Part shown: piece by piece, positions 26,081-38,459 of the stretch
Layout of the letters: each line of letters begins with the position of its first letter
Position numbering within the stretch: the first letter of the stretch is position 1
DNA from: DYRB01 sp963802205
GTDB lineage: Bacteria > Pseudomonadota > Gammaproteobacteria > Chromatiales > Chromatiaceae
Direction of reading: 5' to 3'
Assembly (NCBI GenBank): GCA_963802205.1
Contig: CAWDHW010000006.1
Span: 124,001 to 188,000, forward strand
DNA: 64,000 nt
Made by a program: the position numbers and the translations under genes
The notes under the pieces: generated by a model
The model's database searches: none
What the model saw: only the letters and a program-made list of their open reading frames with translations
Told to the model about the DNA's origin: nothing

Positions 26081-26985
26081 ATCTGGCCGCCGCGGCCGCC
26101 ACTTACATCCTGCTATCAGGTGGAACTACGGCCCAGGCGCAGGACATTGAGCCGCGCACTTACTCCAACGCGCCGGTGGGCGTGAACTTTCTCATCGCCG
26201 GCTACGCCTACACGCGAGGTGGCGTAGCCTCCGATTCCGCGCTGCCTGTGACGAATCCGAAAATTGAAACGTCCAGTGCGGTCCTCGCCTACGCCCGGGT
26301 GCTCGACCTCTGGGGCATGTCTGGCAAGCTTGACGCCCTAGTCCCTTACACCTGGCTATCCGGATCGGCGGACTACGCAGGCGAACCGGTGAACCGCATC
26401 GTGAACGGAACCGCCGATCCCAGGCTCCGGTTCTCAATCAACCTGTACGGAGCGCCGGCGCTCACCCTGGAGGAGTTCAAGGAGTACGAGCAGGACCTGA
26501 TCGTCGGCGCGAGCCTGCAACTGTCCGTGCCTTGGGGCCAGTATGACGACACCCGCGTAGTCAACATCGGCACCAACCGCTGGTTCATCAAGCCGGAACT
26601 GGGTGTGTCCAAGGCCCTCGGCCGGTGGACCTTGGAACTCAGTACTGCGGCCACCCTATACACGGACAACACGGATTTCTACGGCGGCAACACGCGCTCA
26701 CAGGATCCCGTCTTCTCCACGCAAGGGCATGCAATCTACGGCTTCCGGTCGGGCGTTTGGGTATCCCTCGATGCCACTTATTTCGTGGGCGGGCGAACGA
26801 CGCTCAACGGAGAGCTGAAGGACAATCTGCAACAGAATTGGCGCTTGGGCGGTACGCTGGCCGTTCCCTTGGATCGCCGCAACTCGTTCAAGCTGTATGC
26901 CAACAGTGGGGTGTCGGCACGCACCGGGAACAATTACGACCTGATCGGGATCGCCTGGCAGTACCGCTGGGGTGGCGGACTTTGA
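26065..26985 (+). CDS. Outer-membrane transporter-like protein (phenol_MetA_deg-type beta-barrel), start displaced
   Basis: The recognisable protein begins after AAAAATYILLSGGTTAQAQ, a signal-peptide tail, and continues as a beta-barrel-like sequence (VGVNFLIAGYAYTRGG, ending YDLIGIAWQYRWGGG with aromatic alternation) as in PF13557-type proteins. The natural start is missing: the frame runs back through the IS21-like repeats without a good ATG. TTG 26065, inside the third repeat, is the best local start (306 residues); longer frames from 25807 are improbable. It may be expressed weakly or have lost its native signal. Confidence 0.65.
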   Translation: MGGIHNLAAAAATYILLSGGTTAQAQDIEPRTYSNAPVGVNFLIAGYAYTRGGVASDSALPVTNPKIETSSAVLAYARVLDLWGMSGKLDALVPYTWLSGSADYAGEPVNRIVNGTADPRLRFSINLYGAPALTLEEFKEYEQDLIVGASLQLSVPWGQYDDTRVVNIGTNRWFIKPELGVSKALGRWTLELSTAATLYTDNTDFYGGNTRSQDPVFSTQGHAIYGFRSGVWVSLDATYFVGGRTTLNGELKDNLQQNWRLGGTLAVPLDRRNSFKLYANSGVSARTGNNYDLIGIAWQYRWGGGL

Positions 26986-27097
26986 CGCCGTTCGCATGAA
27001 AGCCGATATTCGCCGGCGCAAAGGCGGGTGCTTAATGCCATGGTTAAGCGGCAGCGCGGTCCACCGTCGCAATCCAAGATTGTGGCCATTTCCCGCT

Positions 27098-28561
27098 CTA
27101 CGGCGAGGTTGCCGGACTTCCCGTAGCCGGTGGTGCCGCCACGACTCTGGCGCCGACGTCCTTGAGCAATCGCTTGAAGTCGGGCGAGTCCATGAGGATC
27201 GTTCCAGCCGCTGCGCGCAGGCGATCGACGGCCTCGGCGGGCAACACGAACGACGTCGGCTGCCGATTCAGATAGTCCAGCTCCGCCTTGTCCTTCAGCA
27301 TGGGGAAGGACACGTCGATGGCGTAGATCTCGGCTTCGGGTACGCGCAACGCGGCGGCGACCGCAGGGTCCTTGTTGGCCGCGAAGGCGGCGGAGTTGCG
27401 GATCCGGCGCAGCGTCTGCCACCTCGCTGCCGTGTCTCTCATCCGTTCGACCGTCTCGTAGGAAAAGGCGTCGATCGGCGTGCCGGCGGCTTTGAGCAGA
27501 ATGTCCACGGTGCCGGGCGGGGCCTCGGACTGGTCCCAGTTGGTCGGGGGCGACGATAGGGAATTGACGCTGATCACGATGATCCTGCGCGCTCCGTCGA
27601 GCGGCGATGGCCGACCGGCATCGTGCAACGCCTCGAGGATTTCCAGCGCATCGAGCACCGCGCGCATGCCCACGTTGTCCGATATGCCGCCGTCGACCAG
27701 ATGAAGGTAGGGCCGATGGACGCTGTCACGGAAGGTCTGTTCCGCCTTGAGCGAGCGTATCGCCCGTGCGGCGGGCCGTGGCGGGTTGTCGGAGTCGAGG
27801 AACGGCTTCACCCAATCGGGTGTGATGGTCTTGCAGGTACCGCCATAGTTGTTGATCGTGACCGGCGAGAGTACCACGGGCACCGCCGACGAGGCGGCCG
27901 CGGCGCGGGAGAGCGGGACCGCATTGAGATCCGAGCAGACGACGTCGAAGATGCGCTGGTTGAAGACGAAACGGGAGCCGGTCGAGATGTCGGTGGCCGA
28001 CGCCAGGATCAGCGGGCCCTTGCCGCGGTCGAGATCGCCGAATGTGGCACCGTTGAACAGGATTTCGTCGTAGAGCTCGGCGGCCAATTCGGAACGACCC
28101 CAACCGGTGGACCCCAGTCTGCCCCAATTGGTCGGACTGAAGGTGCGGGCGACGATCTCGCCCTGCACATCGCGCTTCAGGAAGCGCTGCTCGTAGTCGT
28201 CGAACAGCTTATCGCCGTAGAGACCATAGGCGAGCGCGGTGAAGCTCCCGCCCGAGACGCCGGTGATGACGTCCACCGCGTCGAGCAGGCGGATCGTGTT
28301 GCCCTGCGGTCCGACAACCTCGGTGCGCCGCAGGAACTCCAGGACGCCATAGGAGAAGGCGGCGGCGCGCGTGCCCCCGCCCGAGAAGGCGAGGATGACC
28401 AGATTGTCCTTGTTCAGGTCCCGCGCCTGGCGCGTCTCGAAACGGTAGCCGGCACTCGGGTCGGTCTGGGTGATCGGCGGATTGATCGGGCGGGTGGCGC
28501 AACCGCCGAGCACCAGGAACGATGCCAGCACGAGCAAGGAGGGCGTTGGAAAGCTTCTCAT
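27098..28561 (-). CDS. Patatin-like phospholipase lipoprotein
   Basis: The 487-residue precursor has a signal peptide with lipobox LVLGGC (Cys21), so it is a lipoprotein. The patatin catalytic set is present: oxyanion loop SGGGTRAAAF (60-69), nucleophile Ser103 in GVSGGS, and catalytic Asp290 in LVDGGISDN. It probably hydrolyses lipid esters at the envelope; substrate is unknown. It converges with the outer-membrane protein gene and lies 164 bases after the SulP stop on the same strand. Confidence 0.9.
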   Translation of the reverse strand: MRSFPTPSLLVLASFLVLGGCATRPINPPITQTDPSAGYRFETRQARDLNKDNLVILAFSGGGTRAAAFSYGVLEFLRRTEVVGPQGNTIRLLDAVDVITGVSGGSFTALAYGLYGDKLFDDYEQRFLKRDVQGEIVARTFSPTNWGRLGSTGWGRSELAAELYDEILFNGATFGDLDRGKGPLILASATDISTGSRFVFNQRIFDVVCSDLNAVPLSRAAAASSAVPVVLSPVTINNYGGTCKTITPDWVKPFLDSDNPPRPAARAIRSLKAEQTFRDSVHRPYLHLVDGGISDNVGMRAVLDALEILEALHDAGRPSPLDGARRIIVISVNSLSSPPTNWDQSEAPPGTVDILLKAAGTPIDAFSYETVERMRDTAARWQTLRRIRNSAAFAANKDPAVAAALRVPEAEIYAIDVSFPMLKDKAELDYLNRQPTSFVLPAEAVDRLRAAAGTILMDSPDFKRLLKDVGARVVAAPPATGSPATSP

Positions 28562-28725
28562 GATTTCTCCCGGACAGACGATGCGGACTGCACGCGGCTA
28601 CTTGCTCATTGGGCAACGATCAGGTGCCCTATTTGGGGCGAGCTAATCCGCGCAGAATACTCCAGTTAATGGCCGCTCGGGCGGTCGGATCTCAGACTGG
28701 GCTTCGAGGGTCTGTCTTGGGTGCC

Positions 28726-30516
28726 TCATGGGTTGCGGTCTTCCCAGTCCAGCCAATCCACCGGGTAGGTCCCGAGGTAGCATCTGACTGCAACACCGAT
28801 CGTAGGGAAAAAGGTTTCCTCACCGAGCCGTGCGAAAAGGCCGAATCGCTTCAGCTTGTCCTTGACAGGGTCCTTCATCTCGGCAAAGCACAGCTCGATG
28901 CCCGCCGCGTGCAGGGTTTCGTCCAGCTCGGCGAGCATGTCCGCGGCGGTGACATCCACGCTGGTAACCGGCTCTGCCGCAACGACCAGCCAGCGCACCG
29001 GCGTGGGTGAGGTCGCCACCGCGTCCAGCGCACGGTCCTGGAACAGCTCGGCGTTGGCGAAAAATAAGGGTGCGTCCCAGCGGAACAGGACCAGGCCGGG
29101 GATTCGGCGGGCATTGGGGTAGCGCGTGATGTCGTGGTAGCCCCGGATGCCCTCGGCGCGTCCCAGGACGGCCGAGTGCGGACGCCAGCCGTCCCACAGG
29201 AATTCGATCACGGCAATCACGATGGCCAGGCCGATGCCTGGAATCGCCCCAAGTACGCCCACGCCGAGGGTACAGACGATGGACAGCCAGAACTCCCAAC
29301 GCTGGATGCGGTAGATGCGACGCAGGTCGGTAACCTCGATCAGGCCGATCGCCGAAGCGATCACGACCGCCGCCAGGGCGCTGGTGGGCAAATTCTTGAG
29401 CAGGTCCGGCGCCACCAGCAGCAGTAGGGCAACGGCCAGGGCCCCGACGACTCCGGTCAGTTGGGTCCTGGAGCCTGCCGCCTCGGCCACGGGGGTGCGC
29501 GATGAACTGCTGCTGATCGGAAAGCCCTGAAAGAGCCCGGTCGCCAGGTTCGCCACACCAAGCCCCACCATCTCTTGGTTGGGGTCTATGTAGGTGTGGG
29601 TGCGCGCCGCATAGACACGTGAGAGCACGCTGGTGTCCGCGAAAGACACCAGGGCCACGGCGGAGCCGCCAACCAGGACAGGGACCAGATCGGCATAGCC
29701 GATCCACGGGATGGCGAACGCGGGCAGTCCCTGAGGTAACGAGCCCAGAACCGATACGTCCGCGCTTGCTGCCAGGTCAAGCGCTCCGACGATGACCGTC
29801 GCGCCGACCACGGCGATCAGTATCCCAGGCACACGCTTGCTGCCCCTGAGCAGCAGGATCGTGGCCAGGGTACCGGCGCCGACCATGAACGCGCTCCAGT
29901 TAACACCCCCATGCAGCACCGCCGTGGCGATGGACGATAGGCCCGCCAGGGGACCGTCGCCCTGGATCGAGAGGCCGAACAGCTTGGGTACTTGGCTGAT
30001 CGATACCGTCAGCGCAATGCCGTTCATGTACCCGTAGCGGATCGGTTTGGAAAGCAGCTCGGTGATGAATCCCAGGCGCGCCAGGCCAGCCAGGATACAT
30101 ACCATCCCTGACACGACAGCCATCATGCTGGCCAGAGCGACGGCACGCAGCGGGTCTCCACCGGAGAGCGGCAGGACGACGGCGAGGATGACGGCCGCCA
30201 GCGAGGAATCCGGCCCCAGCACCAGGATGCGGCTCGGGCCGAACAGCGCATAAGCCAGTAACGGAACGATGGTCGCGTAGAGGCCATAGATACCCGGCAC
30301 GCCCGAGGCCACGGCGTAGGCGATACCCACCGGCACCAGCATGGTCGTTAGCACCAGACCCGCCAGGATATCGTGACGCAACCAGGCGATCCGATACTGG
30401 CCCAGGATCTGGAGCCCCGGCAGCCAGTACCTCCAGCCGTTCCGATCGGCGGCGCTGCGCGGGCGCGCGATACGGCCCGGTTCAAGGCGAGGGGGGGAAG
30501 AATCCGGATCGTTCAT
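28726..30516 (-). CDS. SulP family inorganic anion transporter with STAS domain
   Basis: From ATG 30516 the product has 596 residues: about twelve membrane helices starting near LAGLVLTTMLVPVGIAYAVA, the SulP signature near VVLGPDSS-type and GFPISSSSSRTPVAEAAGS stretches, and a C-terminal STAS domain (VRWLVVAAEPVTSVDVTAAD). The family moves sulfate, bicarbonate or other anions; sequence does not say which. The upstream ATG at 30552 adds twelve residues and is less likely. It lies upstream of the patatin gene on the same strand. Confidence 0.9.
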   Translation of the reverse strand: MNDPDSSPPRLEPGRIARPRSAADRNGWRYWLPGLQILGQYRIAWLRHDILAGLVLTTMLVPVGIAYAVASGVPGIYGLYATIVPLLAYALFGPSRILVLGPDSSLAAVILAVVLPLSGGDPLRAVALASMMAVVSGMVCILAGLARLGFITELLSKPIRYGYMNGIALTVSISQVPKLFGLSIQGDGPLAGLSSIATAVLHGGVNWSAFMVGAGTLATILLLRGSKRVPGILIAVVGATVIVGALDLAASADVSVLGSLPQGLPAFAIPWIGYADLVPVLVGGSAVALVSFADTSVLSRVYAARTHTYIDPNQEMVGLGVANLATGLFQGFPISSSSSRTPVAEAAGSRTQLTGVVGALAVALLLLVAPDLLKNLPTSALAAVVIASAIGLIEVTDLRRIYRIQRWEFWLSIVCTLGVGVLGAIPGIGLAIVIAVIEFLWDGWRPHSAVLGRAEGIRGYHDITRYPNARRIPGLVLFRWDAPLFFANAELFQDRALDAVATSPTPVRWLVVAAEPVTSVDVTAADMLAELDETLHAAGIELCFAEMKDPVKDKLKRFGLFARLGEETFFPTIGVAVRCYLGTYPVDWLDWEDRNP

Positions 30517-30615
30517 GGGATAGCGCCAGCCTATGAACAGGCGGGCAACCACCCGCCGTGGGGTATTCCGACTAGATGCCCGGATTCAATGGGTTAGTTA
30601 AGGGCGTCACGCAGG

Positions 30616-30668
30616 GTGGCGCCAGGCAGAGTGTACACCCAGTGGCGTCGGGCCACGCCTGGCGCCAC
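30616..30668. repeat. Long perfect-stem intergenic hairpin
   Basis: GTGGCGCCAGGC (30616-30627) pairs perfectly with GCCTGGCGCCAC (30657-30668) across a 29-base loop that itself holds a second GTGGC/GCCAC pair. There is no T-run. It lies between cnoX and sulP, in a 267-base gap with no gene. Confidence 0.7.
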
Positions 30669-30783
30669 TGGTCTTGGGGGAGAGGTCGGTGGGATGCTTT
30701 CGAAATCTCCGGCGACCCGTTTCTGCTTTCCCGCGGTGGATGCGGCGCGGACGAACCGGCTCGACCGCGCGCGCTGCGGTACT

Positions 30784-31647
30784 TCAGTGCATCGCCGTGA
30801 ACATCCGGCTGCGCCAGCGACTGACCACCTCACCGGTCCCGCCGAGCAGATCGAAGATCAGCAGCATACCCTTGCGCCCGGCATCATCGCCGTAGGTGCG
30901 GTCGCGCCGCATCAGCTCGAACAACAGTTCCAGCGCCCCATCGAAGTCGCTGCGGGCGATGCAATGGGCGGCGAGCTGGTAGCGCGCCTCACTGTCGTCC
31001 GGGTTGGCGGACAGGCGTGCACGCAGTTCCGGCTCCGGGCCGGCGGCGCGCAGCACGTTGGCGAAGCGTAACTGGCCGCTCAGGGCCACCACCTGGGGGT
31101 CTCCCAGCAGGTCGATGGGGAGGCGTCCGATGAGCCCTGCGGCCCCTTCGGAATCTCCGGCCAGGGCCTTGAGGCGGACCTCGGCGATGCGGGCCCCGGG
31201 ATGGTCGGGCTCCAGATGCAGGGCCCGCGCAACCAGGGGCTCGGCGTCTGCCAGGGCACGCTCGGCCATGAGGGCCTCGGCGCGGGCGATCAGGATGTCC
31301 GCCTCTCGGGGGATTTGACGGTCGATGAAGGCGCGCACCTGGGCCTCGGGCAGGGCCCCCATGAATTGGTCCACCATCTTGCCGTCCTTGAAGATCTGGA
31401 CGGTGGGAAGGCTGCGGATGCCGAACTCGGCCGCGACCTCGCGCTCGGCCTCGGTGTCCAGCTTGGCCAGGAGGAACTTGCCGGCATACTGATCGGCGAG
31501 TTTGGCCAGGATGGGCATCAGGGCGCGGCAGGGGGCACACCAGTCGGCCCAGAAATCCACCAGGACCGGGCGGTCGTGGGAACCGTCGATCACGATCCGA
31601 TGGAAGTTCTGGGCGGTGAGGGTGACGATAAAGGGGGAGTCGGCCAT
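30784..31647 (-). CDS. cnoX: Thioredoxin-TPR chaperedoxin CnoX (YbbN)
   Basis: CnoX combines a thioredoxin domain with tetratricopeptide repeats and protects proteins from oxidative aggregation. The 287-residue product has the thioredoxin active site WCAPC (Cys37, Cys40), as reactive a motif as in many non-enteric CnoX proteins (the E. coli form has SQHC), and a C-terminal helical repeat region from about residue 120. ATG 31647 starts at the usual MADSPFIV; an upstream in-frame ATG adds 25 residues and is rejected. It is divergent from carA. Confidence 0.9.
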   Translation of the reverse strand: MADSPFIVTLTAQNFHRIVIDGSHDRPVLVDFWADWCAPCRALMPILAKLADQYAGKFLLAKLDTEAEREVAAEFGIRSLPTVQIFKDGKMVDQFMGALPEAQVRAFIDRQIPREADILIARAEALMAERALADAEPLVARALHLEPDHPGARIAEVRLKALAGDSEGAAGLIGRLPIDLLGDPQVVALSGQLRFANVLRAAGPEPELRARLSANPDDSEARYQLAAHCIARSDFDGALELLFELMRRDRTYGDDAGRKGMLLIFDLLGGTGEVVSRWRSRMFTAMH

Positions 31648-31800
31648 GGCCCTTGAGGTCCTCCAGGTTCGTTGCAGGGGATTGCGTGGCTGGAACATGG
31701 CAGTGGCCGGGGTTGGAATCAAGACAGGGTTCAGGGTTCGGGGGCTGCCGGGGCGATCCGTTCAGGTCCCGGCCATTCCGGGTCGGGCAACCCCGCCGCG

Positions 31801-31829
31801 TGGACAGTCCAGGCCGGCTCCTTTAAAAT
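31801..31829 (+). promoter_or_regulatory. Probable sigma-70 promoter of carAB
   Basis: TGGACA (31801-31806), 17 bases, TAAAAT (31824-31829). Transcription would start near 31836, leaving about a 95-base leader before carA. No PyrH-, ArgR- or PurR-type site was recognised. Confidence 0.6.
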
Positions 31830-31930
31830 CGCCTGCTACATCAGCGCACACCCGCCACCGTGCGGTGGCCGTCCAAACGGGTCGGCTTACCGCTCTTGCG
31901 CCCCGGCGGCGCCTGGCCCGGAGAAGCCCC

Positions 31931-33067
31931 TTGAACAATCCTGCCATCCTGGTTCTGGAAGACGGCTCGGTCTTCCGGGGTGAGTCCATCGGCGCGTCCG
32001 GCGAGAGCGTGGGTGAAGTGGTCTTCAACACCGCCATGACCGGCTACCAGGAGATCCTCACCGACCCCTCCTATCTGCGCCAACTGGTCACCCTGACCTA
32101 TCCCCATATTGGTAACACGGGGGCCAACCCGGAGGACGAGGAGTCGCCGCGGGTCCAGGCGGCGGGGCTCATCATCCGCGACCTGCCGCTGGTGCCGAGC
32201 AACTGGCGCTGTCAGGAGACGCTTTCCGCCTACTTGCAGCGCCAGGGGGTCCTGGCCATTGCCGGGATCGATACCCGGCGTCTGACCCGGGTCCTGCGCG
32301 AGAAGGGGGCCCAGAATGGCTGTCTTCAGGCCGGCCCGAGGGTGGATGAGGCCCAGGCCCTGGCCGCGGCGCGGGGCTTCCCCGGTTTGGTGGGTATGGA
32401 TCTCGCCAAGGAGGCGAGCACCCGCGAGTCCTACACCTGGACCCAGGGGACCTGGGACCTGACCCATGGCCTGCCAGCCCCCCGCGATCCGGCGGGATTG
32501 CCGCATCACGTCGTTGCCTTCGACTTCGGCATCAAGCGCAACATCCTGCGTATGCTGGTGGACCGGGGTTGCCGGGTGACGGTGGTCCCGGCCCAGACCG
32601 CTGCCGATGCGGTCCTGGCCCTGGCCCCGGACGGGGTCTTCCTGTCCAATGGTCCAGGCGATCCGGAGCCCTGCGACTATGCCATCAGGACCATCCGGGC
32701 CCTGCTGGACACGGGCATCCCCATCTTCGGGATCTGTCTCGGTCACCAACTCCTGGGTCTGGCCTGCGGGGCTCGTACCCGCAAGATGAAGTTTGGCCAC
32801 CACGGGGCCAACCACCCGGTGCAGGATCTGCGCACGGGGGAGGTGATGATTTCGAGCCAGAACCATGGCTTCGCGGTGGACGCCGACAGCCTGCCGGACA
32901 CCCTGGAGGCGACCCACAGGTCCCTCTTCGACGGTTCGCTCCAAGGGGTGCACCACCGCGAGCGCCCTGCCTTCAGTTTCCAGGGCCACCCGGAGGCGAG
33001 CCCGGGGCCCCACGACGTGGCGCCGCTCTTCGACCGCTTCATCGACCTCATGAAGGCGCGGGCCTGA
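31931..33067 (+). CDS. carA: Carbamoyl-phosphate synthase small subunit CarA
   Basis: CarA hydrolyses glutamine and passes ammonia to CarB for arginine and pyrimidine synthesis. TTG 31931 is chosen because GGAGAAG precedes it and it gives the normal 378 residues; a longer frame would overlap the promoter. The C-terminal class I amidotransferase domain has the catalytic cysteine in FGICLGHQLLG and the His/Glu pair in GHPEASPGP. carB follows after 156 bases. Confidence 0.96.
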   Translation: MNNPAILVLEDGSVFRGESIGASGESVGEVVFNTAMTGYQEILTDPSYLRQLVTLTYPHIGNTGANPEDEESPRVQAAGLIIRDLPLVPSNWRCQETLSAYLQRQGVLAIAGIDTRRLTRVLREKGAQNGCLQAGPRVDEAQALAAARGFPGLVGMDLAKEASTRESYTWTQGTWDLTHGLPAPRDPAGLPHHVVAFDFGIKRNILRMLVDRGCRVTVVPAQTAADAVLALAPDGVFLSNGPGDPEPCDYAIRTIRALLDTGIPIFGICLGHQLLGLACGARTRKMKFGHHGANHPVQDLRTGEVMISSQNHGFAVDADSLPDTLEATHRSLFDGSLQGVHHRERPAFSFQGHPEASPGPHDVAPLFDRFIDLMKARA

Positions 33068-33139
33068 TCGGCGGTGGGGCAGGGTCCCGCGCCCGTGCAT
33101 TGCAACTCCCGGAGCGTCGGCGCGGCCGGCGAATAATAG

Positions 33140-33157
33140 GACAGGATTAATCCTGTC
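33140..33157. promoter_or_regulatory. Perfect 18-bp palindrome between carA and carB
   Basis: GACAGGATTAATCCTGTC is a loop-less perfect palindrome in the carA-carB gap. It could be a repressor site, a restriction-type site or a repeat remnant. No T-run follows, so it is not a terminator. Confidence 0.55.
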
Positions 33158-33223
33158 GAATTTCCATCCGCAACGACTCCGCTTGAGTCCTAGCACCGTT
33201 TCGATCAGCGGACTGATACCAGC

Positions 33224-36430
<3,207 letters not shown>

Positions 36431-36536
36431 CGGCGAGGGCGACATCCGCGCGCCACCCGCGACCACACCCCGGCTGTCAGGCCGTTGCCAAGCAGGAGGC
36501 CACCCACCGGGGCGGCCGGAGCACAGAGGACATCCC

Positions 36537-37013
36537 ATGACAAAAGTACCCCTGACCGCCCGAGGTGCGGAAAAGCTGCGCGCCGAGCTCGAACAGCTCA
36601 CGCGCATCGAGCGCCCCAAGATCATCGAGGCCATCGCGGAGGCACGCGCCCATGGCGACCTCAAGGAGAATGCCGAGTACCACGCCGCCCGGGAGCGTCA
36701 GAGCTTCGTGGAGGGGCGCATCAAGGACATCGGCGGCAAGCTCTCCAATGCCCATATCATCGACGTGACCGCGGTCGCCACCCATGGCAAGGTGGTGTTT
36801 GGGGCCACAGTGGATGTGCTGGAACTCGACAAAGACGTCGAACACAGCTTTCAGATCGTCGGCGAGGACGAGGCCGATTCCAAGCTCGGCATGATTTCCG
36901 TCAGCTCGCCCATTGCCCGCGCCCTGATCGGCAAGGCGGAGGGCGACGTCGCCTCGGTGCAGGCCCCAGGAGGGCTGCGCGAGTTCGAGATCCTCGCCGT
37001 CCGATATATCTGA
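36537..37013 (+). CDS. greA: Transcription elongation factor GreA
   Basis: GreA enters the RNA polymerase secondary channel and stimulates cleavage of backtracked RNA. The 158-residue protein has the N-terminal coiled coil with the acidic tip ARAHGDLKENAEYHAARE and the C-terminal FKBP-like domain (SVSSPIARALIGKAEGD). nadD starts nine bases after its stop. Confidence 0.97.
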   Translation: MTKVPLTARGAEKLRAELEQLTRIERPKIIEAIAEARAHGDLKENAEYHAARERQSFVEGRIKDIGGKLSNAHIIDVTAVATHGKVVFGATVDVLELDKDVEHSFQIVGEDEADSKLGMISVSSPIARALIGKAEGDVASVQAPGGLREFEILAVRYI

Positions 37014-37022
37014 CCGGGATCC

Positions 37023-37664
37023 ATGATCGGCGTCTTTGGTGGCACCTTCGACCCTATCCACTTCGGGCATCTGCGCCCAGCTCTGGATTGCCTTCAATCG
37101 TTGGGTCTCGCCGAGGTCCATCTGATCCCGCTCAAGGTCGCGGTCCATCGCAGTCAGCCCAGAGCGGGTGCGCTTGCGCGCCTGGCCATGATCGAGGCCG
37201 CCATCGCCGGGGAGCCCGGGTTGGTGGCGGATGGGCGCGAGATCGGGCACCCGGGGCCCTCCTACTCCTACGATACCCTGAGGTCACTGCGGGCTGAGTT
37301 GGGGCTCGCCGTCCCCATCTGCTTGCTGATGGGGGCAGATGCCTTCAATGGCTTCCTGACCTGGCACCGACCGGCGGATATCCTGGCCATGGCACACCTG
37401 GTGGTCATGGAGCGCCCGGGATCGCCGGGGCCGGACGCCCCGCTGCTGCGGGACTGGCTGGCGGAGCGCGGCAGCGACGATGCAGATGAACTTCGTGCCC
37501 TGCCGGGTGGGCGTATCCTGCGCAAGCGGGTGACCCAACTCGGGATCTCCTCGAGCCAGATCCGCGCCCTGATTGCCGCGGGGCAGAGCCCTCGTTACTT
37601 GCTCCCCGACCCGGTGCTCGCCGTAATCGAGCGCGAGGGACTCTATCGCGGGGGCGCCCATTGA
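37023..37664 (+). CDS. nadD: Nicotinate-nucleotide adenylyltransferase NadD
   Basis: NadD adenylates nicotinate mononucleotide in NAD synthesis. The 213-residue product has the nucleotidyltransferase HxGH-type start GVFGGTFDPIHFGHL and the second signature LGISSSQIRALI. rsfS follows, as is usual, but with a 60-bp repeat in the gap. Confidence 0.96.
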   Translation: MIGVFGGTFDPIHFGHLRPALDCLQSLGLAEVHLIPLKVAVHRSQPRAGALARLAMIEAAIAGEPGLVADGREIGHPGPSYSYDTLRSLRAELGLAVPICLLMGADAFNGFLTWHRPADILAMAHLVVMERPGSPGPDAPLLRDWLAERGSDDADELRALPGGRILRKRVTQLGISSSQIRALIAAGQSPRYLLPDPVLAVIEREGLYRGGAH

Positions 37665-37674
37665 CCTGAAGAGC

Positions 37675-37734
37675 TTGCGTTCGACCCCAGGGATGGGGAA
37701 GTCCCCCGGGAAGCAGGGAGCCGCCGGGGGACAT
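37675..37734 (+). repeat. 60-bp hairpin repeat, copy A (before rsfS)
   Basis: The unit contains GTCCCCCGG (37701-37709) pairing with CCGGGGGAC (37724-37732) around GAAGCAGGGAGCCG, preceded by TTGCGTTCGACCCCAGGG. An inverted copy with two mismatches lies after rsfS. The pair could form a long snap-back structure around the gene. Confidence 0.9.
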
Positions 37735-37812
37735 TTGCGGCCTGATGCCCTTTCAGGAGTTACCGATCCAGGCCCCGACATCGATGGCCTACACCAAGAC
37801 AGAGGAGCGCTC

Positions 37813-38175
37813 ATGCAGCTTGAAACATTGAAGGAACTGGTCCTCGCGACCCTGGACGACATGAAGGCCCGCGATGTCACCCTGTTGGATGTCCGTGGCA
37901 AGACCCCGGTGACCGACTACATGGTGGTCGCCTCCGGAACCTCGGACCGCCACGTCAAGGCCATCGCCGAGACGGTCGCTTATCGTGCCAAGGATGGCGG
38001 CGAGCCACCCCTCGGTACCGAGGGGATCAACGAGGGTGAGTGGGCCCTGGTCGATCTCAACGGGGTGGTGGTCCACGTCATGCTGCCAAAGGTGCGCGAT
38101 TTCTACGCCCTGGAGCGGCTGTGGGGGGCCCCGGCCGAGGTCGCTCCCCTGGCGGCCGGCGTTGCGCCTGCCTAG
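37813..38175 (+). CDS. rsfS: Ribosomal silencing factor RsfS
   Basis: RsfS binds ribosomal protein uL14 and blocks subunit joining under starvation. ATG 37813 with GAGGAG upstream gives 120 residues with the Iojap/RsfS core (VTLLDVRGKTPVTDYMVVAS, SDRHVKAIAE, WALVDLNGVVVHVM). An in-frame extension starting in the upstream repeat is rejected. The gene is bracketed by the inverted 60-bp repeats; rlmH, its frequent partner, is not next to it. Confidence 0.96.
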   Translation: MQLETLKELVLATLDDMKARDVTLLDVRGKTPVTDYMVVASGTSDRHVKAIAETVAYRAKDGGEPPLGTEGINEGEWALVDLNGVVVHVMLPKVRDFYALERLWGAPAEVAPLAAGVAPA

Positions 38176-38223
38176 CCGCGTTGCCGTCGCCCCCGCGTTG
38201 TCGAAATGAGCATTTGGCCACGC

Positions 38224-38283
38224 ATGTCCCCCGGCGGCTCCCTGCTTCCCGGGGGACTTCCTCACCCCTGGGGTCGAACGCAA
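38224..38283 (-). repeat. 60-bp hairpin repeat, copy B (after rsfS, inverted)
   Basis: On the minus strand this is the same unit as copy A (TTGCGTTCGACCCCAGGG to GGGGGACAT) with two differences. The stem GTCCCCCGG/CCGGGGGAC is intact. The remaining gap up to the WYL gene (38284-38459) shows only a short GGTTGCAACC palindrome. Confidence 0.9.
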
Positions 38284-38459
38284 ATGGGCGCGAGATCGCA
38301 TGGCGGTTTGCGGGCCAACGGCGGAGATGCGGGGCTCGCCTGTCATGCGACAGGTTGCAACCGCTCGCTGTGTGCATCGCGGACGGCCTTTTGGTGTACG
38401 CACGGGTGCCACTGCGGCATCCAGGGTGATCGGTACCGGGACCAGGCCGCAATCCGGAC

